Source: Gonapodya prolifera JEL478
Lineage: Eukaryota; Monoblepharomycota; Monoblepharidomycetes; Monoblepharidales; Gonapodyaceae
Direction: 5' to 3'
DNA: 64,000 nucleotides
Assembly (NCBI GenBank): GCA_001574975.1
Contig: KQ965850.1
Location: 80,875-144,874, forward strand
Shown here: positions 1 to 10,567 of the stretch, piece after piece
Numbering within the stretch: position 1 is the first letter of the stretch
How the letters are laid out: each line of letters opens with the position of its first letter
The notes under the pieces: model-generated
Told to the model about the DNA's origin: nothing
The model's database searches: none
What the model saw: the letters and a program-made list of their open reading frames with translations, nothing else
Translations under genes and position numbers: made by a program

Positions 1-3000
1 CACCGCGACTCGCAAGGGGTTGCAAGGTTGTTGTGGGAGGGTGTTGGGTTAGTGGTGGGAATTTGTGGGGGCAGGTGGGTGCGTCGTTGGAGGTGTTGGG
101 TGAGGGAAGAAGTGGGGAAAGGAGGCGTACGGCGCAGATGAGAATCTTTGGATTTTTGTACAGAGCGCAGCTGACATTCCTCCTTCACCCCTCCAGGCCT
201 CCATCCTATCCATATCCTTCCTCACCCCCTCCGACCCACCATCGCCTCTCTCGCCGCACCGCCCGCTCGCATTGCCCGCCGCCGAGTCCGCGCGACCAGG
301 GGAGATTTCCCTTCCGGACATGTCGGTGAGTGCGCCGTACCCCCTGCTCGCGCCCCATCCGAGTTGACGTACCCCTCACTGGTACCACATCGCGCCCCAG
401 TCCCTGCCGGCCCCGCTCTCGAAACGTATCACCGAGGCACTGGCATCTCCGCCCCCCTCGGTAGGTCTTCCCACATCGATGCCTCTGCCCCTGCCTCAGG
501 TCAAGGACGTGAACTCGGCGCCGCAGCCACCTGTCCATGAAACATCACCGCAACCGCCGGTGCGGTTTCACTGGGATCCGGCGATCGCGGAACTTGCGAC
601 GGATATCGAGAGGAAGAGGGCTGATGCCGTCGCAGGTGAGTTGAGGTCCTCGCCACCCATCCCCCCTCAAGTTCTATTTGACCTCTTCTGCGGCGCCACC
701 CATGTCCTCCCCTCCCCCCCACTCTAGTCGAAGACTACCTCCAAGCATCCCTACTCACACCCATCCTCGCCGACCTCCGCCGCGCGTCCGAATCACTATG
801 CCGCATTCGACAGGACAAACTCCGCGCAGTGGCCGGCGAGGACTTTGCGACGGCTGAACGGTGGCGACGAGAGGAGGAACGCATCGTGGGTGAGGTGTCG
901 GAGAAAGTCCACCGCGAGGTGCGCGTGAGTGGAAGTGGGAGTCGCGAGCGCAAGTCCTCGAGCGACAGAGCTTCCCCACAACGTCCCCGCGTGCCCCCGC
1001 GAGAGGACCCCGGTCCGACCTCCCAGCCATCGTTGGTACAGCAACCGGGGTTCGCGGGCGATCCGGACGACCGACCCATAAAGCCAAAGGAAGGGTACTC
1101 TGGATGGACTCCCAAGGGGTCGGACATGGCGTTGGCGGCAAAGGTTGGCACACCTGGCGCCGGCGCCCCAGTTGCTCCAAAGGGACGGCGCTCGCCTGCA
1201 AAGACCAAACGGGCGGCCCAGGTGCGCGGCAGCGCGGACGACATTGACAACGACGACGGCGACAAGACCTCTTCACCTGTTCGAGCGGCTCGACCATCCC
1301 CCGCCGACGGTCCCGTGCGGCGGCGAGGCTCGCCTACGCGGGGATCACCTGGCGGTGGACCCCCAGCGTCGCCTCCGTCGTCTTCTGCTCTTGGGCCTCC
1401 GGATGAGCCAGACCCGATCCCGCTGGACGCGTCCCCCGACGTGCGCGCCGCTGCTGACACACTTGGAGACGTTGTGGTAGCATCTGCCCTTACTCGTCGC
1501 AGCGCCGCCGTGGCGGAGTGGGGCCTGGACAGGATTGCGGACCTGCTTGATGGCAAAGGGGCAAGCCCCACGTCGAGTCCCCGCGGGGCGCCTGTAGACT
1601 CCACCACGCTGGCTGCCGCCGCCCTCGTCGCCAGGACGTGCTTAGGCGACGCGCGTGACCGAGTCGCTCTCCGCGCCGTTCGTGTGCTGCTCGCAGTGCT
1701 TGCTCGGTGCACTTCGTCGTGCCCTGCTTCGAGCGTAGTTCCCCGAGAAACTCCCGGTGCCCTCGTCGACAAAATCGAGCACAGTTTGGCGTCGGCGGGA
1801 GCCGGACGAGTCGCTCGGGAGGCCGAGGGACTGTTGGGGGAGTTGGCGGTGAGTGGCATGGCCAAGGACGTGGGCGGGGCGATCACGAGGGCGATCCCTA
1901 CGGGCAGGGGGAGAGCTGCCCACCCGCGAGTCGCCAAGGGTCGGGCCATGTGCGTTGCGGCGGTTGTCAAGCGGGCTGGGACGCATTTGGGAGGAGGCGG
2001 GGATGGGATCGGCATGGGCGTCGTGCACGGGTTCGCACTGGTGGTGATGAAGCATCCCGCGGGGGATGCGAGAGAGGCTGGCGTGCAGATGCTCGTGGAG
2101 GCTGTCAAGGCGTGCAAGACGGGGGTGGTGGAAGCGGCGGATAAGGTTGCGGGGTGGTTGGAGAGGGGCGGCGTGAGAGGACGCGCAGTGGAGGCGGTGA
2201 GGGAGGTGGCGGGGAAGGGAGGAGGAAAGGGTGAGTGTGTTGGGGATTGGCGTTTGTGGGGTGCCATGTGTGCAATCTGAACTAAACATTACACACAGGT
2301 CGTTCATCCCCGTCGCCGCCCCAAAACCCAGCTGCCCGGCGCACCGCCCAGCTGCAATCACTTCTCGAAGAGCAGCGTGAGCTTCGTGACAAGATGGCCG
2401 GAAACGTACCCAGGCAAGCGCCGTCTGGGGTTCGAGAGCGCGACGGGCACGGGTCCGATGTGCCGGAACGAAGTGGCCAGAGGACAAAACGGACAGGACA
2501 AGGGCAGAGCGCGAAGGGTGCCACGAAAGGAGCGGGAGGGAAGAAGAAGGGCGCTGGCGGGAGTGCGCAGGCGGCGGGGGGCAAAGATGGGCGCAAGGTG
2601 TATACCAAGAATGAGGAGGTGTATGCGGGGGACTGGAACATTGATAAGTGAGTTGGTGGGCGGTGTGTGCCGGCACTGACAGGAGCTCGATAGGATTCGC
2701 TCGACCTGCTTAACCTGACTGACCGCTCCCCCCCCCCCCCCCCCCCCCCCCCCCCCACCCCCCCCCCCCCCCCCCCCCCCCCCCACCACCACCCCCACCC
2801 CCCTTCCCCCTTCCCCCTTCTCTGCACCTTGCGCGTCCAGGGCTTGCGTCTTTTGTCTGGAGCAGAACGAATCGTTCAACGAGGAGGCGCTCGATTTGCA
2901 CTATTGGAAGGACTGTCCTATGCTGGCGAATTGTCCGAGGTGTAAACAGGTGGGCCGGGTGGTGTCAACGAGGGTCATTGTGACACCACAAACTCAACCA

Positions 3001-3643
3001 TACCGCTTACTGTACCAAACTCGCGCCTTACACCCCACTTTCCTCATACGTGCACACCGCCGGCACGCACCCAGATCGTCGAAGTCCCCACGCTCTCTGA
3101 ACACGTGCTGCGCGAATGCAGCGGCGTCAAGCACGGCCAGGTGCTCGAGTGCCCGCGGTGCAAGGAGCCCGTGGATGCGGGAGAGTTCAAGGCGCATGTG
3201 GCGACGAAGAAGTGTCAAGGTGGGTTCGGGTGGGGTGTCCGGGGGGTTTGGATTGGGGGATGGGGAAGGACCTGGTACTGACTTCGTCCCATGTCATGTC
3301 ACGTCACATCACGTCGTCTTCAGTCGCACCACGACCGCCAGCTGCGCGGTGTCCTCTGTGCCACGCGGACGTAGCTCGGGGGGACTCGGACGATTGTTGG
3401 CGCGAGCATCTGATTGGGGTGTGTCCCGCCAACGGGCGGCGGGTGCGACGGGCTGGGGCGCGTGCGGTACGCCAGGCGGAGGCGAGGCGTGGGGACGACG
3501 GGGAGGATGGGGAGGATGGGGAGGGTGGAGATGGAGATGGAGACGGGTACGGGAGAGAGGATGTGGGGAGCGATGGTGGAGGGGGTGCGGGAGAGGAGGA
3601 AGGACGGCACGGCTTTTTTGAAAGGATGTTTGGACGTCGATGA
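1..3643 (+). CDS. CEP104: CEP104, ciliary-tip/centrosomal protein (5' end outside window)
   Basis: CEP104 is a microtubule plus-end protein of the ciliary tip. The exons I can follow are about 197-325, 401-635, 728-2230, 2299-2647, 2841-2949, 3075-3219 and 3324-3643, and their phases agree. An early segment has the paired charged helices that precede the TOG region in this family (IERKRADAVAVEDY, then KLRAVAGEDF). An alanine-rich helical stretch follows in the position of the TOG domain. The C-terminus is the diagnostic zinc-finger array: CVFCLEQNESFNEEALDLHY, then CPMLANCPRCKQ, LECPRCKEPVDAGEF and RCPLCHADV. The N-terminal jelly-roll domain should lie upstream. The tail after the last finger is Gly/Asp/Glu-rich. 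The family is restricted to ciliated lineages, so the gene argues for a zoosporic host. Confidence 0.88.
2728..2785. repeat. Poly-C tract inside a CEP104 intron
   Basis: A run of about 58 bases is almost pure C, interrupted once by A, followed by CACCACC-type sequence. It lies between the donor at 2648 and the acceptor at 2840, so it is removed by splicing. The complementary strand is poly-G and could form G-quadruplexes. Homopolymer length is unreliable in many assemblies. Confidence 0.9.
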
Positions 3644-3692
3644 CTGACAGCGATGTGAACGTGACTGTGACTGTGCCATGGACCACATACGC

Positions 3693-3885
3693 GAATTTTT
3701 GATAGCGATAGTGATAATTGTATGCGATACCACGCTTCCGATAATCTTAATGTATATGCGGCTTCGATGGCGATGAAGTGTGACCTGGACAACAGCAAAG
3801 TTGAATTTTTGACGGTGAATGGTGATAATTGGATGCGATACCATGCTTCTGATCAACTTAATGTAAGTGTATGTAGCTTCGACCC
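3693..3885. repeat. Pair of imperfect direct repeats downstream of CEP104
   Basis: Two copies of a unit about 80 bp long start near 3693 and 3803, an offset of 110 bp. Both begin GAATTTTTGA, share TGATAATTG(T/G)ATGCGATACC, and continue through related TTAATGTA and CTTCGA blocks. They fill the gap between CEP104 and the FAM72 gene. No other gene is seen between 3644 and 3996. Confidence 0.75.
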
Positions 3886-3996
3886 GCCACGAGGATTCTC
3901 GGAGATTTTGCCCCATCACGGCAGAACTCTCCCTTCATCCAACCACACTCTCGCAGCCATCACCTCGCATCCATCACTCGCATCCACCGCCCGACG

Positions 3997-5646
3997 ATGC
4001 GATCCATCCCCGACGCCCCGCGCCCTTCCTCCTCGCACCGATCGCACATTCTGACCAACTCGTCGGCGTCGCGGGTGCTCTTCGCACGCACGCTGTCGCT
4101 CCTGCACCCCAGCAACACCAGCACCGCATCCGCATCCGCATCCCCCGCGACGACATCATCGCTGAGCGCGCATCCGCCCCTCGCCGTGCCCTCGCCTGGC
4201 CACGCACCCCGCCCGCGCTCTCAGCACCGGCAGCTGCAGATCGAGGCGCTGCTGGGAATTTCGCGGCGGTTCGCGGATATGCAGGCTGTGCACAGCACGC
4301 GGATTACGGAGCGAGAGCGGGAAAGGGGATCGGGTGCGGCCAGGGACAGGGACAGGGCCCAGGACACGGCCGCAGCACCCAGACTGGACGTGTCGCGGTT
4401 CGAGTTCTCGCTGCCCTCGACGTCGACGGCGCAATCGTCATCTCAGCCGTCGCTCGGCGCGCCCCGCGACTCGCCCTCCGCCGTCTCGCCCTCCGACGCA
4501 TCATCATCCCCCGTCCTGCGGCTCTCGTGCGCGCAATGCGGTCGCGTCGTGTGTGCGGCGGCAGCAGGTGTCAGACACAGTGACAGGAGCGTGGCCATGA
4601 CCGCGGTGGCGGCGGCGATGGGGACGGCAGGGTGGACGTGGGATGCCAAAAACGACAGCATTGCATGTTTTGCGACGGACGAGGAGCCCGGCGGGTGAGT
4701 GTCCTGGCGAGTGACGGAGGCTTCCGAGCGACAGTGAGGACTCCGAGGCCTAAGTGCGTTGATAGTGTGACACGAACACATGGACGAATGCCAATGTCAG
4801 GATGCGCGCAAATGTTCACTCTCCCAATCTTGTTCTTCTTCCCCTCTTCCCCCGCATTGATATTGTAGCCTCCTCCTCCTCCCGCATCACCTTCCCACAA
4901 ATCCAACAGAACCCACACGACCGTCTTCTTCCTCCTCATCCACGCTGTCGCCCGGCTGCCAATGCACCGTTCGTGAAGCTGCGTGTCTCGGATGGTGCGT
5001 TGTTCTTGTCCTCCTGCAATCCATCCTTGTCGTCAACTCACCTTCCATCCTCTCATCCGCTTTCCCTCTACCTCCCTTACATCCCCACCCCACCCCCCCA
5101 CCCCCCCCGCCAGCGGCACATCCATCGCCCGCCACATCGTCTCCCCGTGCTCATCCTGCGCCTCCGCGTCCTCCTCGACCGGCGGCGTGCGGGGCATTCG
5201 CGGGTTCCGCGCCGCAGGAAATTCCGAGATGAGACTCGGGAATGGCTCGATGGCGAGAGGGTGGCGATGGTGCGTGGTGGTGTTCTTGCACTTGTCTCTG
5301 CTCGCTTGTTGCAGACTCGCTCACCGTGCATCCCCATCCCCCACACACCCCACACAACACCCTCAGGTTCTTCCCCCCACCCACAGTCCACCCATCCGAC
5401 CTCCTCCACCCACACCACCCCCGCCTTATCACGTGGGCCGACCTTCGCGCCGCGCGGTGCGGTCAAACTCACGTCCCCGGGGACGGTGGCAGTGGCGCGC
5501 AGGGCGCGGCGGCGGCGGCTGGTTTCACGTTTCCCGACACAGGGGCCGGAGTCGATGGGCTAGGACTCGTGTGGGACGGGATGGTGAAGGATGGTGGGGA
5601 GGGTGCGGCCGGGAAGGGGTGGAAGGGTGAGGGTGGGTGGCGATGA
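3997..5646 (+). CDS. FAM72-family zinc-binding protein
   Basis: Exons 3997-4694, 4869-4994, 5114-5269 and 5367-5646 sum to 1260 nt (419 aa) with agreeing phases. The first 170 residues are low-complexity Ser/Ala/Pro. The FAM72 domain begins at CAQC (residues 178-181), continues through CQCTVREAACLGCG and SIARHIVSPCSSC, and ends with a hydrophobic ITWADL segment. This matches the cysteine order of animal FAM72 (two cysteines, then KCKLKDIACLKCG, then VPCSSC). Animal FAM72 is about 150 aa, so this protein carries a long disordered extension. The molecular function of FAM72 outside animals is not established; in mammals it is linked to control of uracil-DNA glycosylase. Confidence 0.8.
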
Positions 5647-6243
5647 GGTGTGGTGCGGTCGGTGGGTTGTGGGTGGGTTGTGGTGGGTGGGAGACTGGGA
5701 CTTGGAAAGGAGAAAAGACGGCGAAGAAGTGCGGTGCAGTGCCGGCATACCATACAACGTGGGAGATGAGCATTCGTAACCTCAATACAAAACCAAGAGA
5801 AGTGACGTAGAACAAGAATAAGAATGGCGTGGCAGCTTTGAAACAAGGAAAGGATATGAAAGGAAAAGCAAAGGAAAGGAAACGGAAAGCTCTCTTCATG
5901 CATTCACATGAAAAAATAGACGAATGGAAAATTGGGAAAATATGCAATGTCACTTTTGCTCAAACCTCAAAACTCAAACAGGACAACTGATTATTTCGAA
6001 GTCTGAAAAGAAACGTTGCTCTGTGTCCCGGAAACTAAATCACTTTCAGAAGGTGGGGAAAATCGTGAGCATGTACCGTCGTCAACCATTCGGAGCAGTG
6101 TGTTCTATTCACACACCGGGTAGGTACTTTTTTTTCTGGAGTGCAACCACAGAGTACACCACGACCTCTACAATAATTCAAGGCCCTTGAAATAATTTAT
6201 TGTTTCGTGCCATGCAAGAGTCCATATCCCTCCACAACCCACT
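5647..6243. other. Convergent intergenic region
   Basis: This stretch lies between the 3' ends of two converging genes. It is A-rich from about 5770 onward. Short open frames are present but none shows conserved features. Confidence 0.5.
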
Positions 6244-7827
6244 TCACGCCTTGACACCATCGACGGCTCCCTGCGCCTGTGGCGAAAACCTCCACACGAC
6301 CGCGGCCACCAGGACCAACAAAATTGTATTCAGCGAGCTCGCCATCGGAAACGCCGTCACGAACGCCGCAAACACATCGCGGCTCCCGCACACGTAGCAT
6401 CTATACACGTTCTGCGTCGCCAGGTACGTCTGCACCTCTGCCGTCAGCGTGTCGGCGATGGGGCCCGAGGGCACGGGGAGCGTGGAGGTCACGTCACGCA
6501 CGGCCGCTTCCATGAGGCCGTACACGTCGTCCACGGAGGACGACGCCAGCCCCGATTGCGTGCTGGGCTGCCGCCGGTATTCGGTGTTGCCCAGAACGTA
6601 GTTAAGCAAAGAGCGGTAGTTCCAGGCGCGCCCGTCGTCGTAGATGAGGATGGAGAGGGAGAAGGAGCGGACTGTACGGTATGGTAGGGGTGTGGGAGTT
6701 GTGGTGAACCCAATCCCACGAGGTACAAGGGTGAGGTGGAGGAGAAAACTTACCGACTGCCGTATATTCGACCACTGCGGCAGACCCTGGTGTCTCAAGA
6801 TTGTACGCCATTCGATCTATCAGGTTAGTCCAAGTCCAAGTCGGGGCGGACGTTCGTTGAGTGCACCACCAAGATCTCACGCTTCAACCACACTCACCAA
6901 TCCCCGCACTAATAACGTCAAAGAACGTCGTATTCTGCTGGGTCGCCTGGATCCCTTGCAGACTCGACGAGCTGAATATCCCCCCACCGACGTTGGACGT
7001 TGCCGGGAGAGCACCTGTAGCAAAGACGGTGACGTTGACCCCGCCGCACACCATTTTCGGGTAGCTGTATTGAAGGGGGGAGCCCACTTGGTACTGCCGT
7101 GCAAAAGATTGTCAGTTGCTTGACTTCGTGTGTAATACACCAGAAAGATAACTTGGTATCGAGCATCCCCTCACGGCTTGACTCCTCGATCAGTGCAATT
7201 GCACTTTGTCCTTAAACTCGCTCTTCCGGTCTTTGGCCTCTGTCGCTCGACGGCCTCAGTCAGTAGACCTCGCCTTACTCACGTTAAACGAAACCACACT
7301 GCCCTTCAACGACTTTGGATTGGTGACATTCTTGACGGGATCCCAGGACAAGAAATCGAAATGGTCGTAGATGATCTGACACGTCTTGCCGTTTGCCCAA
7401 AAGTCCTCGAGACCCCTGCCGGTGTATGCATACTTGACGCGCACGTCGTTGCCCTGGGACACGATTCCCTTGGCGTAGGGGTTCTCCTGGCTCGTCACGT
7501 TGCCCTGGCTGAACCCGCACGTCTTGAGGGATGGGTCGTATCCCTAGAGTGTTGGCGGCATACTAAGCAAGATTGCAATTGCGACTGCACGAGTCCCCCC
7601 GATTCATAATTTACCCTCGTTTCCCATCTGCAATTCTGGTAAAAGAACGCCCATAGCATGAGCCCCGCAAATGTCCCACCTAGAATCGCGCCATAGGCCA
7701 GCGTAATGATCCACAGCACATCTGGCTTGGTGCCCGGGACGGCCACGTTTGGATCGCCATACTGCCGCCTCAGCTTCGTTGTGATCCAGGAGCCAAGTCC
7801 GCGCTTTGTGGAATCGATGATGCCCAT
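6244..7827 (-). CDS. Uncharacterised two-pass membrane protein with a lumenal/extracellular domain
   Basis: Exons 7827-7615, 7543-7283, 7093-6898, 6816-6754 and 6671-6244 sum to 1161 nt (386 aa). One membrane segment is near residues 37-63 (WIITLAYGAILGGTFAGLML). Another is near the C-terminus (NTILLVLVAAVVWRF). The central 270 residues contain several NxS/T sites and paired cysteines (TCGF, TCQI, VCGG and, near the end, CYVCGS), as expected of an exported domain. The N-terminus MGIIDSTKRG is basic. I do not recognise a family. It could belong to a chytrid-specific surface or organelle protein group. The neighbouring gene on the same strand is also a multi-pass membrane protein. Confidence 0.65.
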
Positions 7828-8675
7828 GGAAATGCAGAAGAAAGAAAGGAGAGCGTGCGGTTTATCCGTCTCCGATGAAGGGCGGCAGAGGGCGGTGCGG
7901 CTGTGTCGTCTCTCCCTGGATGAACCTGCGCGAAAGGCGAGAGTGCGTGGAGCCGCGACAGAAGCAACGTGCGCAGAATGCTCAAAAAAAAGAAAGAGTG
8001 CAGGCGGGGGCGGGTCGCGTCACTAGGGCGTAATATATGTGGCACTATATTGGGCACCCCATGCCGCACCGAGCGGGATATATTGGGCTCCATGGTCACC
8101 GCCACTGGCTGTCCCCGCAAAATATTAAAGGGTCTCGCACGCGCCACCTGCCGCCCCGTCGGAGAGAGCCGAAGAGTGCGACGCGCTGTCTCCACCTCAG
8201 GATGTACTACTACGTCGTTCCTGCGAAGTCACCCCCTCATTCCATCCCGTGTCCCGTCCCTGTTCCCTCATCCCTTTCTCACCACAATCAATGAAAGACT
8301 GGAGAGCAACATTGCTGCCGACACGCTCATGTTATTGTTGCTGAACGTCATTCAGTCGGTTTGACACATTGTTTGCGGTCGGCGTGTCTCTTCATTATGG
8401 ATTAGTATACAGACACGTGCTGCAACTATGATTTAGATACGGTCAAACCACCGTGACGTCGATCAAAACTTAATTAAGGCGAAAAAACGGGTAATGGCGA
8501 GTCCATCCAAGGCAAATCTCGTGGAGCCGAATGTGTACTCATTGCCGCGCAAGCTTCCGCTAGAGGCTAATATTCGTGGTCTTATCGGGGAAGGAGGGAA
8601 GAGAGGCCTCCGCTGTACAGAAACACTTGCTTTCGAGCGTGTCCATCTGCTCAGCGAGTCCACACTGGAGCGCAC
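7828..8675. promoter_or_regulatory. Upstream region of the minus-strand membrane-protein gene
   Basis: No gene is supported here. Two copies of a motif ATATTGGGC(A/T)CC occur at about 8045-8095, each joined to TATA-like sequence (CACTATATTGGGC and GATATATTGGGC). They may be promoter elements, but that is inference only. Confidence 0.3.
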
Positions 8676-10567
8676 TCATTCCAGCGCCCACCCGTTTCCC
8701 CTTTCCGTATCCTTTTCGACGCCATCATCGCCCTTTCCACCCTCCTTTTCCCCTTTTCCCGTTCCCGCCGCCGCCGCCGCCGCCGCCACCGCTCCAGCCC
8801 CGCACCCGCACCCGCGATCCACATACTCCTTCAGCCCACGTCCAAAATTAGACGCGCACACGGCCCCAGTGACGATGATGGCTCCCGTGATGAAGATGTT
8901 GAAGATGCAGAAGAAGGTGCCCGCGTCACGGACGAGGAAGAAGGTGTCGTAGGTGAAGGTGGCGGGGCGGGGCCACATCTGTGAGGGGGGGGTGAGATTA
9001 TTTCGACAGATGCCATGATTTGACTTCGACATGAATCCTCCTCAAGTAGGTGATATCCACAGATGTCATGATCGACTTTGTCACGAATCCGGATACCCCA
9101 AAAAGATTTCCACAGATCTCTTCTCGACTTTGCCATGAAACCCCCTTCACCTCTTCATGACACACTCACCGTTGCCAACTGCATTATCGTCACCACCTCA
9201 AATGCCACGCCAACCACGAGGAATGCCACAACGGGCGCAAAGTACTCCTTCTGCGATCCCCATGACAGCCCGAGGAGGCTCGCAGCGTACAATGCGTACA
9301 CTGCGACGGTCCCGTCCAGAAACGGGGTGGTGTATGACCACACGCCGTGCGAGCAGAGGTAGAATCCGGCCAGGAAGGCGAAGTAGATGGATACTTTGAT
9401 TTCGACGGTGAGGAATGTGAATGCACTAGGCGATTACGAGAGTTACATAATACTGCCGTCGCCCGGTCCCACGAACTCACCAAGCTCACCTATATCTGAA
9501 CCTCATTGCTCGATCGGCTCCAATCTTCTTAAACGCCTTCCACTTGACCTCGAGCCACACCCACCTCAGCATCGCGAGCTGGCCCACCAGCTGCACGGCA
9601 CAAATGGCGCACGCCACGACCTGCATCGCGTCGATGCTGTGGCCCCAGGCCGAAACGAAATCCATGGAGTCCGCGTGTACGGACGAAAGGTACCGCGCGT
9701 ACCACAGTGTTGGGTCCACGGGAAAGGAAGGGTTGCCGAGGAGGACGATCTTGCATAGGTCCGTGTCGGTGGTTGCGGATGCGATGGTGGAGGCGAAGAC
9801 GACGGCGGAGAAGAAGATGGCTCCGAAAACCTAGGTTGGGTGTGAGTTTTTCGATAAGCATGCCGGCGACGAAAGAGCACCGCACCGTCGTGCACCTGCA
9901 CGTGCAGGTTGCCAAACCTACTTCGAATATGTTTTCGTTCCGGACAGCGCTCGTAGTCAGGAGCATTGCATACACGGCCGCGATAATCGTCCCTCCTCCG
10001 AGCACGTTTTCATGTGGGGAGAAGTCTGTCCCACGAAAAACGAAACACGCCAGGTTGCAGGTTACATGTAACTGTCGTCAACAACCAAAACCCCAGACCC
10101 AACTCACACCCAACCGACTGCGAAATCTGCCACGCCACGAGCGCGATCTCGACACACCCCGTCAGAGCCGTCCACGCAACAAACGCGACGGACCAGCGGC
10201 CCCTGTGCACGATGTACTTGTGCGCCCGCCGCGACCACGTACGGCTGGGGTGCGACTTGGTGTCGGCAGCGAGGGTCGGGGTAGATCCTGACGAGGCGTA
10301 GGCTGTCGTGCCACCCCACAAGTCGTCCGAGGCTGAGGCCGAGACAGACGCGGACGTGGTCGCTGACGTTGTCTGCCGCGCGACTGAGACGCCATCCACT
10401 TGCATGGTGGAGCTGGATGTGGATGCTGAGGGGGGGGCGGACGTAAGGGAAAGCAAGAGCGGTGGCGGAGGTGCTTGAATTATGGTGTCGCGAGGGGTTG
10501 GCAGTGGCGGTTGGGCGGGTGGAAGTGGAATCGATTCATCCATTCCGTCCGTTCGTCCCGCCTGCAT
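8676..10567 (-). CDS. Uncharacterised multi-pass membrane protein (about 7-8 TM)
   Basis: Exons 10567-10108, 10025-9922, 9830-9490, 9425-9170 and 8978-8676 sum to 1464 nt (487 aa). The first 120 residues are Pro/Ser/Thr-rich and probably cytosolic. Hydrophobic segments follow: WSVAFVAWTALTGCVEIALV, GTIIAAVYAML, FGAIFFSAVVFAST, VVACAICAVQLVGQLAML, VSIYFAFLAGFYLC, VAVYALYAASLLGLSW, FAPVVAFLVVGVAFEVVTI and FFCIFNIFITGAIIVTGAV. The tail is an alanine run from a CCG repeat followed by a Lys/Glu/Gly tract. The topology resembles a 7-TM receptor or channel-like protein, but no family-specific motif was recognised. Confidence 0.7.
9004..9144. repeat. Three-copy ~53-bp intronic tandem repeat
   Basis: Within the intron at 8979-9169, a block CACAGAT(G/C)(T/C)C...CGACTT(T/C)G...ATGAA(T/A)CC recurs at about 9004, 9057 and 9110. 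The copies have diverged. The repeat is confined to the intron. Confidence 0.7.

Noticed and set aside
735-2267. 510-codon open frame on the minus strand opposite CEP104
   Set aside because: It is the antisense shadow of the GC-rich second long CEP104 exon. It is low-complexity and has no recognisable domain.
1642-2676. 344-codon minus-strand frame
   Set aside because: It overlaps two CEP104 exons and an intron, and its composition is that of antisense GC-rich DNA.
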